A stretch of DNA of 18,616 bases from GCA-2688265 sp964527395 (GCA_964527395.1 CAZGQD010000029.1:1-18616); one strand, 5' to 3'; shown: positions 7,392-13,540, numbered from the stretch's first letter. Made by a program: numbers and translations. The notes: generated from the sequence alone by a model not told the origin.

Positions 7392-7511
7392 ATGGTAGGT
7401 CATAAGAGATGTGATAATTGTGGAGTTTTACTTAAAAAAGAAGAAAAAAAGTACTGTTCTAAATGTATCAAAAAGTGTCAGGATGATTCAGATGTGTGTG
7501 AATTTTGTTGA
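7392..7511 (+). CDS. Small Cys-rich zinc-ribbon protein (39 aa)
   Basis: ATG 7392 to TGA 7509-7511 encodes 39 residues starting MVGHKRCDNCGVLLKKEEKK. Cys occur at 7, 10, 22, 25, 29, 36 and 39: a first CxxC/CxxC pair spaced like a zinc ribbon (C7, C10, C22, C25), then C29 and a terminal CEFC. Seven Cys in 39 residues, with Lys/Glu between, point to one or two bound zinc ions. Tiny zinc-ribbon proteins of this type are common in archaea and usually have no assigned role; nucleic-acid or protein binding is a guess. A TATA box 26 bases upstream supports the start. It converges with the Cache-domain gene, and a T-rich stretch after the stop could terminate transcription. Confidence 0.75.
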   Translation: MVGHKRCDNCGVLLKKEEKKYCSKCIKKCQDDSDVCEFC

Positions 7512-7544
7512 TTTTTATTTTGATTATTGACTTTTTTGTTTATA

Positions 7545-9284
7545 TTAGTGTTTTTTTGCTGATATTATTGTTTTTTGAATGATTTTTTTAGTTTTTTTAG
7601 TTTTTTTAGTTTTTTTAGTTTTTTTTACTGATTTTGTTGGTTTTGTTGATTTTATTGAATTTACTAATATTGGTGTTGATCCTTTATGTGAAGTATCACG
7701 TACCATTGCTAAAAACAATTCTTTGCCATCGTGTTTTATTAATTTAGCATTTACTTCTACTGGGAAAATTGTTTTATTCTTCTTTTTGTGAGAAGTTTTT
7801 AAAATTGATGGGCCTGGTTTTTTAATTATTTTTACGATTTCAGACCAAGTGTTTTTACCCATCTTTATTCCAATTATATCTCTAACATATAGATCTTTTA
7901 ACTCATCCATACTGTATCCTAAACGTTTAGAAGCAGTTTTATTGGTTTCAATGATCTTTCCGTCTTTTGGATCAACTAAATAAATTGAATCATCAGATTC
8001 ATCTATTAATTTTTGTAACAATGTTATTTTTTCCTTTGCTTCACCTAATTGTAACTCTTCTTTTGTTAACCCTACTTTTTTAATTGCTATTTTTAGACTT
8101 ACAAGAACCCTATCAAATGCTGAAGCTAGTGCGCCTAATTCATCTTTTCTTGATTTTAGGTCTTTTGGTATCTTCTCAGTTAATTTACCATGACTGATGT
8201 TGTTAATGATATTAGTTAGTTTATTCACAGGATAAATCAATGAATGAGATAGCTTTATTGATATGAAAATAATGATAATGATTAGGATTAATGAAGAGAA
8301 GATGATCTTATTTATTGCCTTTGTGATTGGTGCAAAAGCCTCTTTTGTTTGAATCTCAGTTAAAAGTACCCATTCTTGATCTGGAAAACACATTGAAGAA
8401 CCAATTACTTCAATTCCAGCATAGTTTTCATAGATTCCGACAGTTTCAATGTTTTGTTCTAGGCAATTTGTTACAGGAAGAGTATTTACAGGCATCCCAG
8501 AGTAATGCTCTTCACTACTATTATTATTATTATTATTTGAAGGGTGAACAATCATTGTTTTTTGCTTGTTTACAAGATAATTTTCAGTAGAATTGAAGCC
8601 TCCTTTTGATGAAAGAGCACCTTGATCTAATTGAAATTGTCCGGAAATAACGTCAGTTAGAAGAGATGTTGAGAAGAAGTTGGAAATAACACCTATAATT
8701 TCACCACTTTCTTTGTTGAATATAGGAGTTGTTACTACAAATTGATTTGAATTGTTGTGTTCATTTTGATTATTAGCTGAAAAATGGATATGTCCGCCTT
8801 CAGAAGTGAAGCTAGTAAAGTAAGTTGTTTTTAAACCTTCAATGAAATAATCGTCAGTGGATTCATCTTTACCTATTTCCGATGAATCTGTTGATCCAAC
8901 AACCACTCCTTTTTTATTAATAACTAAAATGCCAACAATTGTTTCATCTAGTGACTTTTTGTTATTTAAAAGGTGATTTGATAATTCCAAAGAGAGATCT
9001 TCTTTTTTGGTATCAGATTGATCTTTATTTGATATCTCTTTAAGGCTATCTCTGATAAATCCGTCTGAAGCGAAATCAATTGTTCTTGATTGAATATTAT
9101 CTAAATAAGCGTATACTTGGCCCTCTTTTGCCTCTGACAAACTTAGTACGCCATTAGAGATCTCGTTTTTTAAACCAGGTTCAGTTGTGTAAAGAAGAAT
9201 GGAACCAATTAGTAATAATGGAACTATACTTATAACTAAAAGAATTATAGTTGCTTTTGACTGTAAACTTTTTTTAGGATCCAT
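7545..9284 (-). CDS. Membrane sensor: Cache - HAMP - PAS, no kinase domain
   Basis: This is a 579-residue sensor. TM1 (12-33) and TM2 (about 328-346) enclose an extracytoplasmic region of about 290 residues with the double-Cache pattern (long first helix, GILVINKKGVVVGS, GIYENYAGIEVIGS). After TM2 come a HAMP linker (about 348-400, starting near YPVNKLTNII), a short coiled segment and a PAS domain (about 421-533). It ends in a Lys/Thr-rich tail (KKT repeats, 550-579). There is no His-kinase, methyl-accepting or cyclase domain, so it must signal through a partner, most likely the histidine kinase encoded just upstream (9415-10707). Asn-rich stretches occur in the Cache domain (about 171-180 and 250-255). 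A TATA-like TTTTAATTAAAA lies about 28 bases before ATG, so it probably has its own promoter. Confidence 0.85.
   Translation of the reverse strand: MDPKKSLQSKATIILLVISIVPLLLIGSILLYTTEPGLKNEISNGVLSLSEAKEGQVYAYLDNIQSRTIDFASDGFIRDSLKEISNKDQSDTKKEDLSLELSNHLLNNKKSLDETIVGILVINKKGVVVGSTDSSEIGKDESTDDYFIEGLKTTYFTSFTSEGGHIHFSANNQNEHNNSNQFVVTTPIFNKESGEIIGVISNFFSTSLLTDVISGQFQLDQGALSSKGGFNSTENYLVNKQKTMIVHPSNNNNNNSSEEHYSGMPVNTLPVTNCLEQNIETVGIYENYAGIEVIGSSMCFPDQEWVLLTEIQTKEAFAPITKAINKIIFSSLILIIIIIFISIKLSHSLIYPVNKLTNIINNISHGKLTEKIPKDLKSRKDELGALASAFDRVLVSLKIAIKKVGLTKEELQLGEAKEKITLLQKLIDESDDSIYLVDPKDGKIIETNKTASKRLGYSMDELKDLYVRDIIGIKMGKNTWSEIVKIIKKPGPSILKTSHKKKNKTIFPVEVNAKLIKHDGKELFLAMVRDTSHKGSTPILVNSIKSTKPTKSVKKTKKTKKTKKTKKIIQKTIISAKKH
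7577..7625. repeat. 9-bp tandem repeat encoding the Lys/Thr tail
   Basis: Plus-strand TTTTTTAGT units repeat about four to five times and give the KKT tripeptide repeats at the C-terminus of the Cache sensor. Confidence 0.8.
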
Positions 9285-9304
9285 TTTATTTTTTCTTGAT
9301 TATT

Positions 9305-9317
9305 TTTTTAATTAAAA
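9305..9317 (-). promoter_or_regulatory. Possible TATA box for the Cache sensor gene
   Basis: An AT-only TTTTAATTAAAA lies about 28 bases upstream of the ATG at 9284. The 130-bp gap to the upstream kinase gene leaves room for an independent promoter. Confidence 0.35.
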
Positions 9318-9414
9318 TGAGTGTTTTTTGGTATTTAATTTCTTCTAAATTGAGATGGAAATTGTGAGTGGTTAAATTATGAGGAGTTCAGTTTTGGGAG
9401 TTAATCATGAAAGA

Positions 9415-10707
9415 TTAATTGAATTTATTTATTTGTTTTAACATACTATTTGATTGCATTTTTGTTAAAACACCAATACTAACTAATTTAGATAAGTAAA
9501 TTTTTATCTCTTCTGAACCTAAATTATGTTTTTGAAGTAATGATATGAACTCTGATTCTCCAATTGGGCCCAAAAAGTCTTTGAAAATCTCTTTAATTTG
9601 GTCTTGTTTTTGTTCTTTCTCAGAGATTAGTAAGAGGATTGGAAGAGGATCTTTTGGAGGAATTAAAGGGATTGTAAAAGTGAATGTAGAACCTTTGTTT
9701 GGCTCACTGTTAAGAGTGATATCGCCACCCTGCATTTTGATTATCCCTTTACAAATTGAAAGTCCTAGGCCTGTACCGCCCCTTTCACGGTAGATTGTTT
9801 GTTCGGCTTGAAAAAATGGTTCGAAAATTGCTACTTGATCTTCTTTTTTGATACCAATACCTTGGTCTTTTACTGAAACTTCTATGAAATTTGAGATCTT
9901 TTTCGCTGTAATAGTTATTTTGCTGTTATTTTTTGAGAATTTGATAGCGTTTGAAAGGAAATTTTTAAGCACTTGAGCAAACCTTACTGGATCTAAATCA
10001 AAATCAGGTAATTGCTCTACTTTTGTTTCAATTGTGATATTTTTACTATTTCTCTTGAATAAAGAAACTGCTTTTTTTATTTCTGCATTTATATTAGACT
10101 TTGAAAACCTGAACTTTAGTCTAGCTGCTTCGATTCTGGAAACTTCTAACAAATCTTTGATTATTTCGTCCAAATGGTTAGCATTACGAATAACAACTTT
10201 AACAGCATTTTTTTGCTTATTATTTAAAGTGCCAAAATAACCTTTTTCAAGCATTTGAAGCTGCGCTTTCATAGGCGTCATTGGGCTTCTTAATTCGTGA
10301 CTAGTTATTGAAAGAAATCTAGTTTTACTTTTATCTATTTGTTCATGAGACTCTTTGATGAATTTTGCTTGTGAATGCTTTTCAAACAAAAAATTGCTAA
10401 TGTCACTAAGAGGACTATCTTTTAATTGAAGAGGGATTTTTTTTACTTTTTTGTTGATACTTAGATCTTTTGTTAGCTTTTTTAAGCTTTTTAAAGGGTA
10501 AAAAACCTTATTTTGTATGGTTTTAGCTAATACAAATGTTGTTATTAAAGTTAAAATTGAAAAGAAAATAGTTATTTTGTTGAATAAATTGTTGTTTAGA
10601 TTAAGAAAATTGCTCAAAATTATGATGGAAATTGATGAAATTATTATGAATACTGAAAGGTAGAATACTAATTCAAGCTCATTTTGAGAATTTTTAGAGA
10701 ATATCAT
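9415..10707 (-). CDS. Membrane-bound sensor histidine kinase
   Basis: This protein of 430 residues autophosphorylates on His and should pass phosphate to a receiver. Two membrane helices (about 11-34 and 44-63) have almost no loop between them, so there is no extracellular sensor domain. A HAMP-like linker follows, then the H-box SHELRSPMTP (H137), N-box NFLSNAIKFS (N249 and N253), G1 DQGIGIK (281-287), F-box FEPFF and G2 GGTGLGLS (310-317). After the ATPase domain comes an unusual tail of about 75 residues (356-430), mostly helical and possibly winged-helix-like, absent from simple kinases. I chose ATG at 10707, which overlaps the upstream TGA as ATGA (translational coupling), over a TTG at 10722. 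The missing sensor domain is probably provided by the Cache-PAS protein downstream. Confidence 0.9.
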   Translation of the reverse strand: MIFSKNSQNELELVFYLSVFIIISSISIIILSNFLNLNNNLFNKITIFFSILTLITTFVLAKTIQNKVFYPLKSLKKLTKDLSINKKVKKIPLQLKDSPLSDISNFLFEKHSQAKFIKESHEQIDKSKTRFLSITSHELRSPMTPMKAQLQMLEKGYFGTLNNKQKNAVKVVIRNANHLDEIIKDLLEVSRIEAARLKFRFSKSNINAEIKKAVSLFKRNSKNITIETKVEQLPDFDLDPVRFAQVLKNFLSNAIKFSKNNSKITITAKKISNFIEVSVKDQGIGIKKEDQVAIFEPFFQAEQTIYRERGGTGLGLSICKGIIKMQGGDITLNSEPNKGSTFTFTIPLIPPKDPLPILLLISEKEQKQDQIKEIFKDFLGPIGESEFISLLQKHNLGSEEIKIYLSKLVSIGVLTKMQSNSMLKQINKFN

Positions 10708-11228
10708 TTTTTCTCTATACAAATGTCCACTGAAGTTTCTAGTTTGTTTAAAAAGTCTTGATATTCATCTATTTTTGCTGCCAAGAAAATTGCTTTTTTG
10801 TTGGCATTTTTGATCTTGTTTGAGATACTCATGAAGAATTTTTCTATACTTTGCTTTTTATTGTAAATCCTAAGATTAGTTACTGAATCTATGATGATTA
10901 AGTCTATCTCTTTAATTAGAAGTTTGTTTAATACCAAAGATAACTTAGTTAATGAAGAAGGAGAGTTCAAAAACAAACATTGCTCATATGAGTCATCTAC
11001 TTTGTATAATGTTTTTGAGATTAGATCAATAAAAAGGATGTTTTTTTGTTTAATTTTCTTCTTTTTAAGCTCTTCTATAAGTGAATTTACAGTTTTGTTG
11101 CAAGTCACGTAGATGATTTTTTTATCTTTTAGTTGCTTTAATAAAGCAATAGCTTGCTTATGAAGATTAACTGAGCTTGTCTTTAATAAGATCAGATCGT
11201 TATTTTTTAAATTTGATTTTATTGACAT
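10704..11228 (-). CDS. RecA/KaiC-like protein lacking a P-loop
   Basis: This soluble protein of 174 residues alternates strands and helices. NDLILLKTSS near the start, KKIIYVTCNK (about 36-45), ILFIDLISK and the Walker-B-like DLIIIDSVTN (109-118) follow the order of a RecA/KaiC-type ATPase core, but the first loop has no GxxxxGK, so ATP hydrolysis is unlikely. Archaeal proteins of this degenerate type occur beside histidine kinases; the family assignment here rests on fold-like pattern only. It lies 17 bases after the receiver gene and overlaps the kinase start by four bases, so it should be made in step with them and may be an adaptor or scaffold. No close named family is recognised. Confidence 0.65.
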   Translation of the reverse strand: MSIKSNLKNNDLILLKTSSVNLHKQAIALLKQLKDKKIIYVTCNKTVNSLIEELKKKKIKQKNILFIDLISKTLYKVDDSYEQCLFLNSPSSLTKLSLVLNKLLIKEIDLIIIDSVTNLRIYNKKQSIEKFFMSISNKIKNANKKAIFLAAKIDEYQDFLNKLETSVDICIEKK

Positions 11229-11245
11229 TTTTCTTAGCCAAATAT

Positions 11246-11692
11246 TTATTTTACTGCTTTTTTTACCCTTTTAATTAAGTCTTTAATATCAAACGGTTTT
11301 TGGAAGAAGTCTATGATGTTTCTTGAGCCTAAGAGGAGTTCCTTTTCAGCCTCACTAGTTCTTACAACGCTTAAAAAGGCAATTTTGTGTTTTATTTTTG
11401 GAAGAACTCTCCTAACTGGAGTTCCTGGCATCATAATATCTAAGAGAATCAAATCTGGATCGAAAGATTTTAATTTCTTTAAGGCATCGTCAGCATTTAT
11501 TGCTGTTTTTATTTTGTATCCTTCTGTTTTTAATATTTTTTTAACTGTGTCTCTGATGTCTTTTTCATCATCAACTACGAGGATCTTTTTAAATCCATTT
11601 TCAGTTTTAGAAGATTTAGAAATTTTGCTTGATTTGTTTGTTTTTGGAGATTTTTTTATACTCTTTTTTTTAACACTCTTTTTCTTCACCAT
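11246..11692 (-). CDS. Stand-alone response regulator receiver with Lys-rich N-terminal tail
   Basis: This protein of 148 residues has a tail of about 33 residues rich in Lys and Ser (MVKKKSVKKKSIKK...), then one receiver domain. Its acidic pocket is D41/D42 (ILVVDDEKD), the phosphoacceptor D85 (LILLDIMMPG), the switch Ser108 and the invariant K132 (FQKPF). There is no output domain, as in CheY-like proteins, so output must be by contact. The start is ATG 11692, with ribosome binding site AGGTGAT (11696-11702) three bases upstream; a TTG three bases earlier is less likely. It is the first gene of the four-gene signalling run, and its TATA box is at 11723-11732. The basic tail could bind nucleic acid or membrane, which is inference. 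Confidence 0.88.
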   Translation of the reverse strand: MVKKKSVKKKSIKKSPKTNKSSKISKSSKTENGFKKILVVDDEKDIRDTVKKILKTEGYKIKTAINADDALKKLKSFDPDLILLDIMMPGTPVRRVLPKIKHKIAFLSVVRTSEAEKELLLGSRNIIDFFQKPFDIKDLIKRVKKAVK

Positions 11693-11695
11693 CAA

Positions 11696-11702
11696 ATCAC
11701 CT
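11696..11702 (-). promoter_or_regulatory. Strong ribosome binding site deciding the receiver start
   Basis: AGGTGAT on the minus strand matches the archaeal anti-Shine-Dalgarno end of 16S rRNA and fixes ATG 11692 as the start. Confidence 0.7.
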
Positions 11703-11722
11703 GGGGAAAGTATGTTTTTTGC

Positions 11723-11732
11723 AAATATAAAT
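11723..11732 (-). promoter_or_regulatory. TATA box of the signalling operon
   Basis: The minus strand reads ATTTATATTT, centred about 35 bases before ATG 11692. The predicted transcript start is near 11702, just ahead of the ribosome binding site. Confidence 0.5.
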
Positions 11733-11793
11733 CTTTCTTAATTTATTGAGTTTGTTGAATGGATTGCTTCGCTAAAATTGAGATAGATTTTAG

Positions 11794-11800
11794 AAAAAAA
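11794..11800 (-). terminator. Poly-T terminator after tRNA-Ser
   Basis: Seven T on the minus strand follow two bases after the tRNA discriminator base. A short U-run is the usual archaeal termination signal. Confidence 0.6.
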
Positions 11801-11802
11801 GG

Positions 11803-11905
11803 CGCCAGCACCCGGATTTGAACCGGGATATCCGTGAGGAAACTGGATCGCTTGGCTTAAAAAAAGTTTCAAGTCCAGCGCAATACCAGGTTATGCGATA
11901 CTGGC
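11803..11905 (-). tRNA. tRNA-Ser(UGA) with a 19-nt intron
   Basis: The acceptor stem GCCAGTA pairs with TGCTGGC (one G-U), with discriminator G as in serine tRNAs. The D arm is GCA/TGC. The anticodon stem CTGGA/TCCAG encloses CT-TGA-A, giving anticodon UGA. A long variable arm (TCC/GGA stem) is typical of class II tRNA, and the T arm is CCCGG-TTCAAAT-CCGGG. An intron at 11849-11867 lies after position 37. CTTG pairs with CAAG to give the 4-bp central helix, flanked by 3-nt bulges AAA and CGA, each cut after its second base: the archaeal bulge-helix-bulge. The mature length is 84 nt. CCA is not encoded: CC follows the discriminator but is succeeded by T. A second, partial copy of the 5' end lies upstream. 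Confidence 0.95.
11849..11867 (-). other. tRNA-Ser intron (19 nt, bulge-helix-bulge)
   Basis: On the minus strand the intron is ACTTTTTTTAAGCCAAGCG. Removing it restores a seven-base anticodon loop CTTGAAA and an intact 5-bp stem. The inner intron helix is weak (CTT/AAG with one bulged C), so this is a relaxed bulge-helix-bulge. Confidence 0.85.
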
Positions 11906-11948
11906 AGGTATCTGTTAGGATCGCGACCAGGAAGCTTAGCTTACTGAG

Positions 11949-11962
11949 TATGCGATACTGAC
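11949..11962 (-). repeat. Duplicate of the tRNA-Ser 5' end in its leader
   Basis: The minus strand reads GTCAGTATCGCATA here and GCCAGTATCGCATA at 11892-11905, so 13 of 14 bases match at a 57-bp offset. The upstream copy lies where the TATA box at 11986-11997 predicts transcription to start. Confidence 0.75.
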
Positions 11963-11985
11963 GTGATACAAGTAGTGCTTGAATC

Positions 11986-11997
11986 TTATTTATAAAG
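11986..11997. promoter_or_regulatory. Palindromic TATA box between tRNA-Ser and the HD gene
   Basis: TTATTTATAAAG is near-symmetric and could serve both directions. On the minus strand the start would be near 11966, 60 bases before the mature tRNA end. On the plus strand it would be near 12018, leaving a 34-base leader with a GAGG ribosome binding site before ATG 12052. Confidence 0.45.
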
Positions 11998-12051
11998 ATT
12001 TAGCTTTGTTTTTAAAGAAAGTATTAAAAAGTTGGATTTTTGAGGAATTGT

Positions 12052-12738
12052 ATGGAAAATTCAGAGATTATTTCTTCAATTAAAGAGATCTATGAGAGAT
12101 TTAAGATTCCTAAGAACCTACAGGAACATATGCTTCGAGTTGCAGCTTCAGGAGAATTGATTTGTGACAATTGGGATGGTGTTGAGTTGGATAAGGACAT
12201 GATTGTAGCTACACTTTTGATTCATGATTTAGGAAATTTGATGAAAATGGATTTGGATAGTGAGATCTGTTTGAAATTGATGGGTAATGAAGCTGACAGA
12301 ATAAATTATTGGAAAGAAGTAAAGAAAGAAATCATGGAAAAGTATGGGAAGGATGACCATGAAGTTACTTTGAATATGGCAAATGAATTGGCTGTTAGTG
12401 AAAGAATGAAATTTCTTTTGATAAATAAGGCTTTTGAGAAAAATAAGGAAACATTTGAATCTGACGATTGGGAACTTAAAATATGTGCATACACTGATCA
12501 AAGAATTGGACCGTTTGGAGTCCTTAGTTTGAAAAAAAGAATGGATGATTTTAGAGAGAGGTATAAAAGTAGAATTTCTTTAGAATATATCAATAGCAGA
12601 ATCGAATTTGGACAGAAGATTGAAGAACAATTGAAGGAGAAAATGTCTATTCTTCCAGAAGAAATTAATGATGGAAGTATTCAGAAATATATTGAGAAAT
12701 ATACAAAAAAAAGGTTGAAAGAAAAAAGTTATCAATAA
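12052..12738 (+). CDS. HD-domain metal-dependent phosphohydrolase
   Basis: This soluble protein of 228 residues has all four metal-binding positions of the HD superfamily: H26 (QEHMLRV), H58-D59 (LLIHDLGN), H103 (KDDHEVT) and D149 (AYTDQRIG). Family members hydrolyse phosphoester bonds in nucleotides, often (d)NTPs or signalling nucleotides; the substrate here is unknown. The C-terminal 70 residues are Lys/Glu-rich and helical. The start is ATG 12052, preceded by GAGGA six bases upstream; a TTG at 12040 is open in frame but would overlap that ribosome binding site. It is convergent with the glutaredoxin gene, only 22 bases apart, and divergent from tRNA-Ser. Confidence 0.85.
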   Translation: MENSEIISSIKEIYERFKIPKNLQEHMLRVAASGELICDNWDGVELDKDMIVATLLIHDLGNLMKMDLDSEICLKLMGNEADRINYWKEVKKEIMEKYGKDDHEVTLNMANELAVSERMKFLLINKAFEKNKETFESDDWELKICAYTDQRIGPFGVLSLKKRMDDFRERYKSRISLEYINSRIEFGQKIEEQLKEKMSILPEEINDGSIQKYIEKYTKKRLKEKSYQ

Positions 12739-12760
12739 AGAAGTGAATTTTTGTTAGTTA

Positions 12761-13069
12761 TTATTCTAGGAGTTTTTGGAGTTCTCCTGATTCATAGAGC
12801 TGAATTGTGATGTCACAACCACCAATGAATTTTTGTTTGATGTATAACTGAGGTAGAGTTGGCCAGCTGCTGAATTCTTTAACTCCTTGACGGATACTGT
12901 CATCTTCTAAGATGTCGAAGGAGTTGAATTTTACCTTTAGTTTGTTTAAGATGAAGACTACTTGTGAGGAAAAACCGCACTGGGGCATATCTGGAGTTCC
13001 TTTCATGAAAAGGAATACGTCGTTGTTGTTGATCATTTCTTGAATCCTTGATTTAGTTTCATTTGTCAT
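12761..13069 (-). CDS. Monothiol glutaredoxin (CGFS type, Grx4-like)
   Basis: This protein of 102 residues matches the single-domain CGFS glutaredoxin length and carries every hallmark: KGTPDMPQ ahead of C31-G-F-S (31-34), WPTLPQLYI with the cis-Pro (TLP, 71-73) and FIGGCD (82-86), the glutathione- and cluster-binding elements. CGFS glutaredoxins bind a bridging [2Fe-2S] cluster with BolA and pass clusters to client proteins or sense iron. I chose ATG 13069 because an ideal AGGTGA (13075-13080) sits five bases upstream; longer ATG (13111) and TTG (13123) starts are open. BolA is encoded 195 bases upstream on the same strand. The pair is mainly known from bacteria and eukaryotes, so lateral acquisition is possible. 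Confidence 0.93.
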   Translation of the reverse strand: MTNETKSRIQEMINNNDVFLFMKGTPDMPQCGFSSQVVFILNKLKVKFNSFDILEDDSIRQGVKEFSSWPTLPQLYIKQKFIGGCDITIQLYESGELQKLLE

Positions 13070-13074
13070 AATTT

Positions 13075-13080
13075 TCACCT
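13075..13080 (-). promoter_or_regulatory. Ribosome binding site of the glutaredoxin gene
   Basis: AGGTGA on the minus strand, five bases before ATG 13069. It decides between three possible in-frame starts. Confidence 0.7.
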
Positions 13081-13144
13081 GTTGTTCTATTATAGGCACT
13101 TTTGAACTCATTATTATGGGCAATTAGCGAATTGGCAGATCTTA

Positions 13145-13183
13145 GCAGCTTTCACCACAGTTTTCACCACAGTTTTCTCCACA
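13145..13183. repeat. 12-bp tandem repeat between bolA and the glutaredoxin gene
   Basis: On the minus strand three units (TGTGGAGAAAAC, TGTGGTGAAAAC, TGTGGTGAAAGC) plus TGC precede TAA. One frame would read CGENCGENCGESC, another TVEKTVVKTVVKAAK. Neither has a standard start codon with a ribosome binding site. The 141-bp spacer otherwise shows nothing clear. Confidence 0.75.
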
Positions 13184-13264
13184 GTGCCTTTTATAGAGTT
13201 TTCAATCTTATTGTAGTAAAATTCAATCTTGTAACTGTCAAAATCACCAGAGATGATGATTAAG

Positions 13265-13495
13265 TTATTCTATTTTAGTTTCGATTGCTAAAGCGTGTAA
13301 CTCGCCGCTTGCTAATAAGTCATTTATGGTTTTGTAAACCATTTGGTGCTGTTCTACCAAAGATTTGTCTTTAAAATGTGGGCAAATTACTACTGCTTTT
13401 AAATGGACACCATCTTTTCTAGGGTCCAAGATTGTTACTTTAGAGTCTTTTAGGCCAGATTCTATTCTTTGTTTTATATCATCTAAGCTTAACAT
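13265..13495 (-). CDS. BolA family protein
   Basis: This protein of 76 residues has the small BolA fold pattern: an N-terminal helix (SLDDIKQRIESGL), strand (KVTILDPRKDGVHLKAVVIC), then KSLVEQHQMVY with the conserved His50 and a C-terminal GELHALAIET with His67, the two family hallmarks. BolA proteins join CGFS glutaredoxins through a shared [2Fe-2S] cluster, and such a glutaredoxin follows downstream on the same strand. Cys38 stands where most BolA proteins have Ser (VVIC for VVS), a possible extra ligand. A TATA box 26 bases before ATG predicts a leaderless mRNA. The 144-bp inverted-repeat element ends 15 bases upstream of that box. Confidence 0.9.
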   Translation of the reverse strand: MLSLDDIKQRIESGLKDSKVTILDPRKDGVHLKAVVICPHFKDKSLVEQHQMVYKTINDLLASGELHALAIETKIE

Positions 13496-13516
13496 GGTTG
13501 TTTTTTTGTGACTGGG

Positions 13517-13526
13517 CTTTTTATGC
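13517..13526 (-). promoter_or_regulatory. TATA box for bolA
   Basis: The minus strand reads GCATAAAAAG, centred 26 bases upstream of ATG 13495. It contains the TAA that would have ended the upstream radical SAM gene before the element inserted. Confidence 0.55.
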
Positions 13527-13531
13527 TTTAC

Positions 13532-13540
13532 TGTTGAAAA
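13532..13540. repeat. Left direct repeat of the 144-bp element
   Basis: TGTTGAAAA, identical to 13685-13693 (ACTGTTGAAAA if the two neighbouring bases are counted). It is a candidate target-site duplication. Confidence 0.6.

Noticed and set aside
6976..7403. Two overlapping minus-strand ORFs of about 72-75 codons
   Set aside because: They run through the inverted-repeat element and into neighbouring promoters and genes; no start signals. Treated as fragments within the element.
11313..11741. Plus-strand 142-codon ORF
   Set aside because: It is the complement of the clear receiver-domain gene and has the Phe/Leu-rich composition expected of an antisense frame of AT-rich DNA.
11906..11965. 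A second tRNA gene upstream of tRNA-Ser
   Set aside because: Only the acceptor/D-arm 5' portion is duplicated; no matching 3' acceptor strand, anticodon stem or T arm could be built.
13087..13096. TATA box (CCTATAATAG) for the glutaredoxin gene
   Set aside because: It is centred only 22 bases before ATG 13069, which would put the transcript start inside the coding region and lose the strong AGGTGA site. The true promoter is probably further upstream or shared with bolA.
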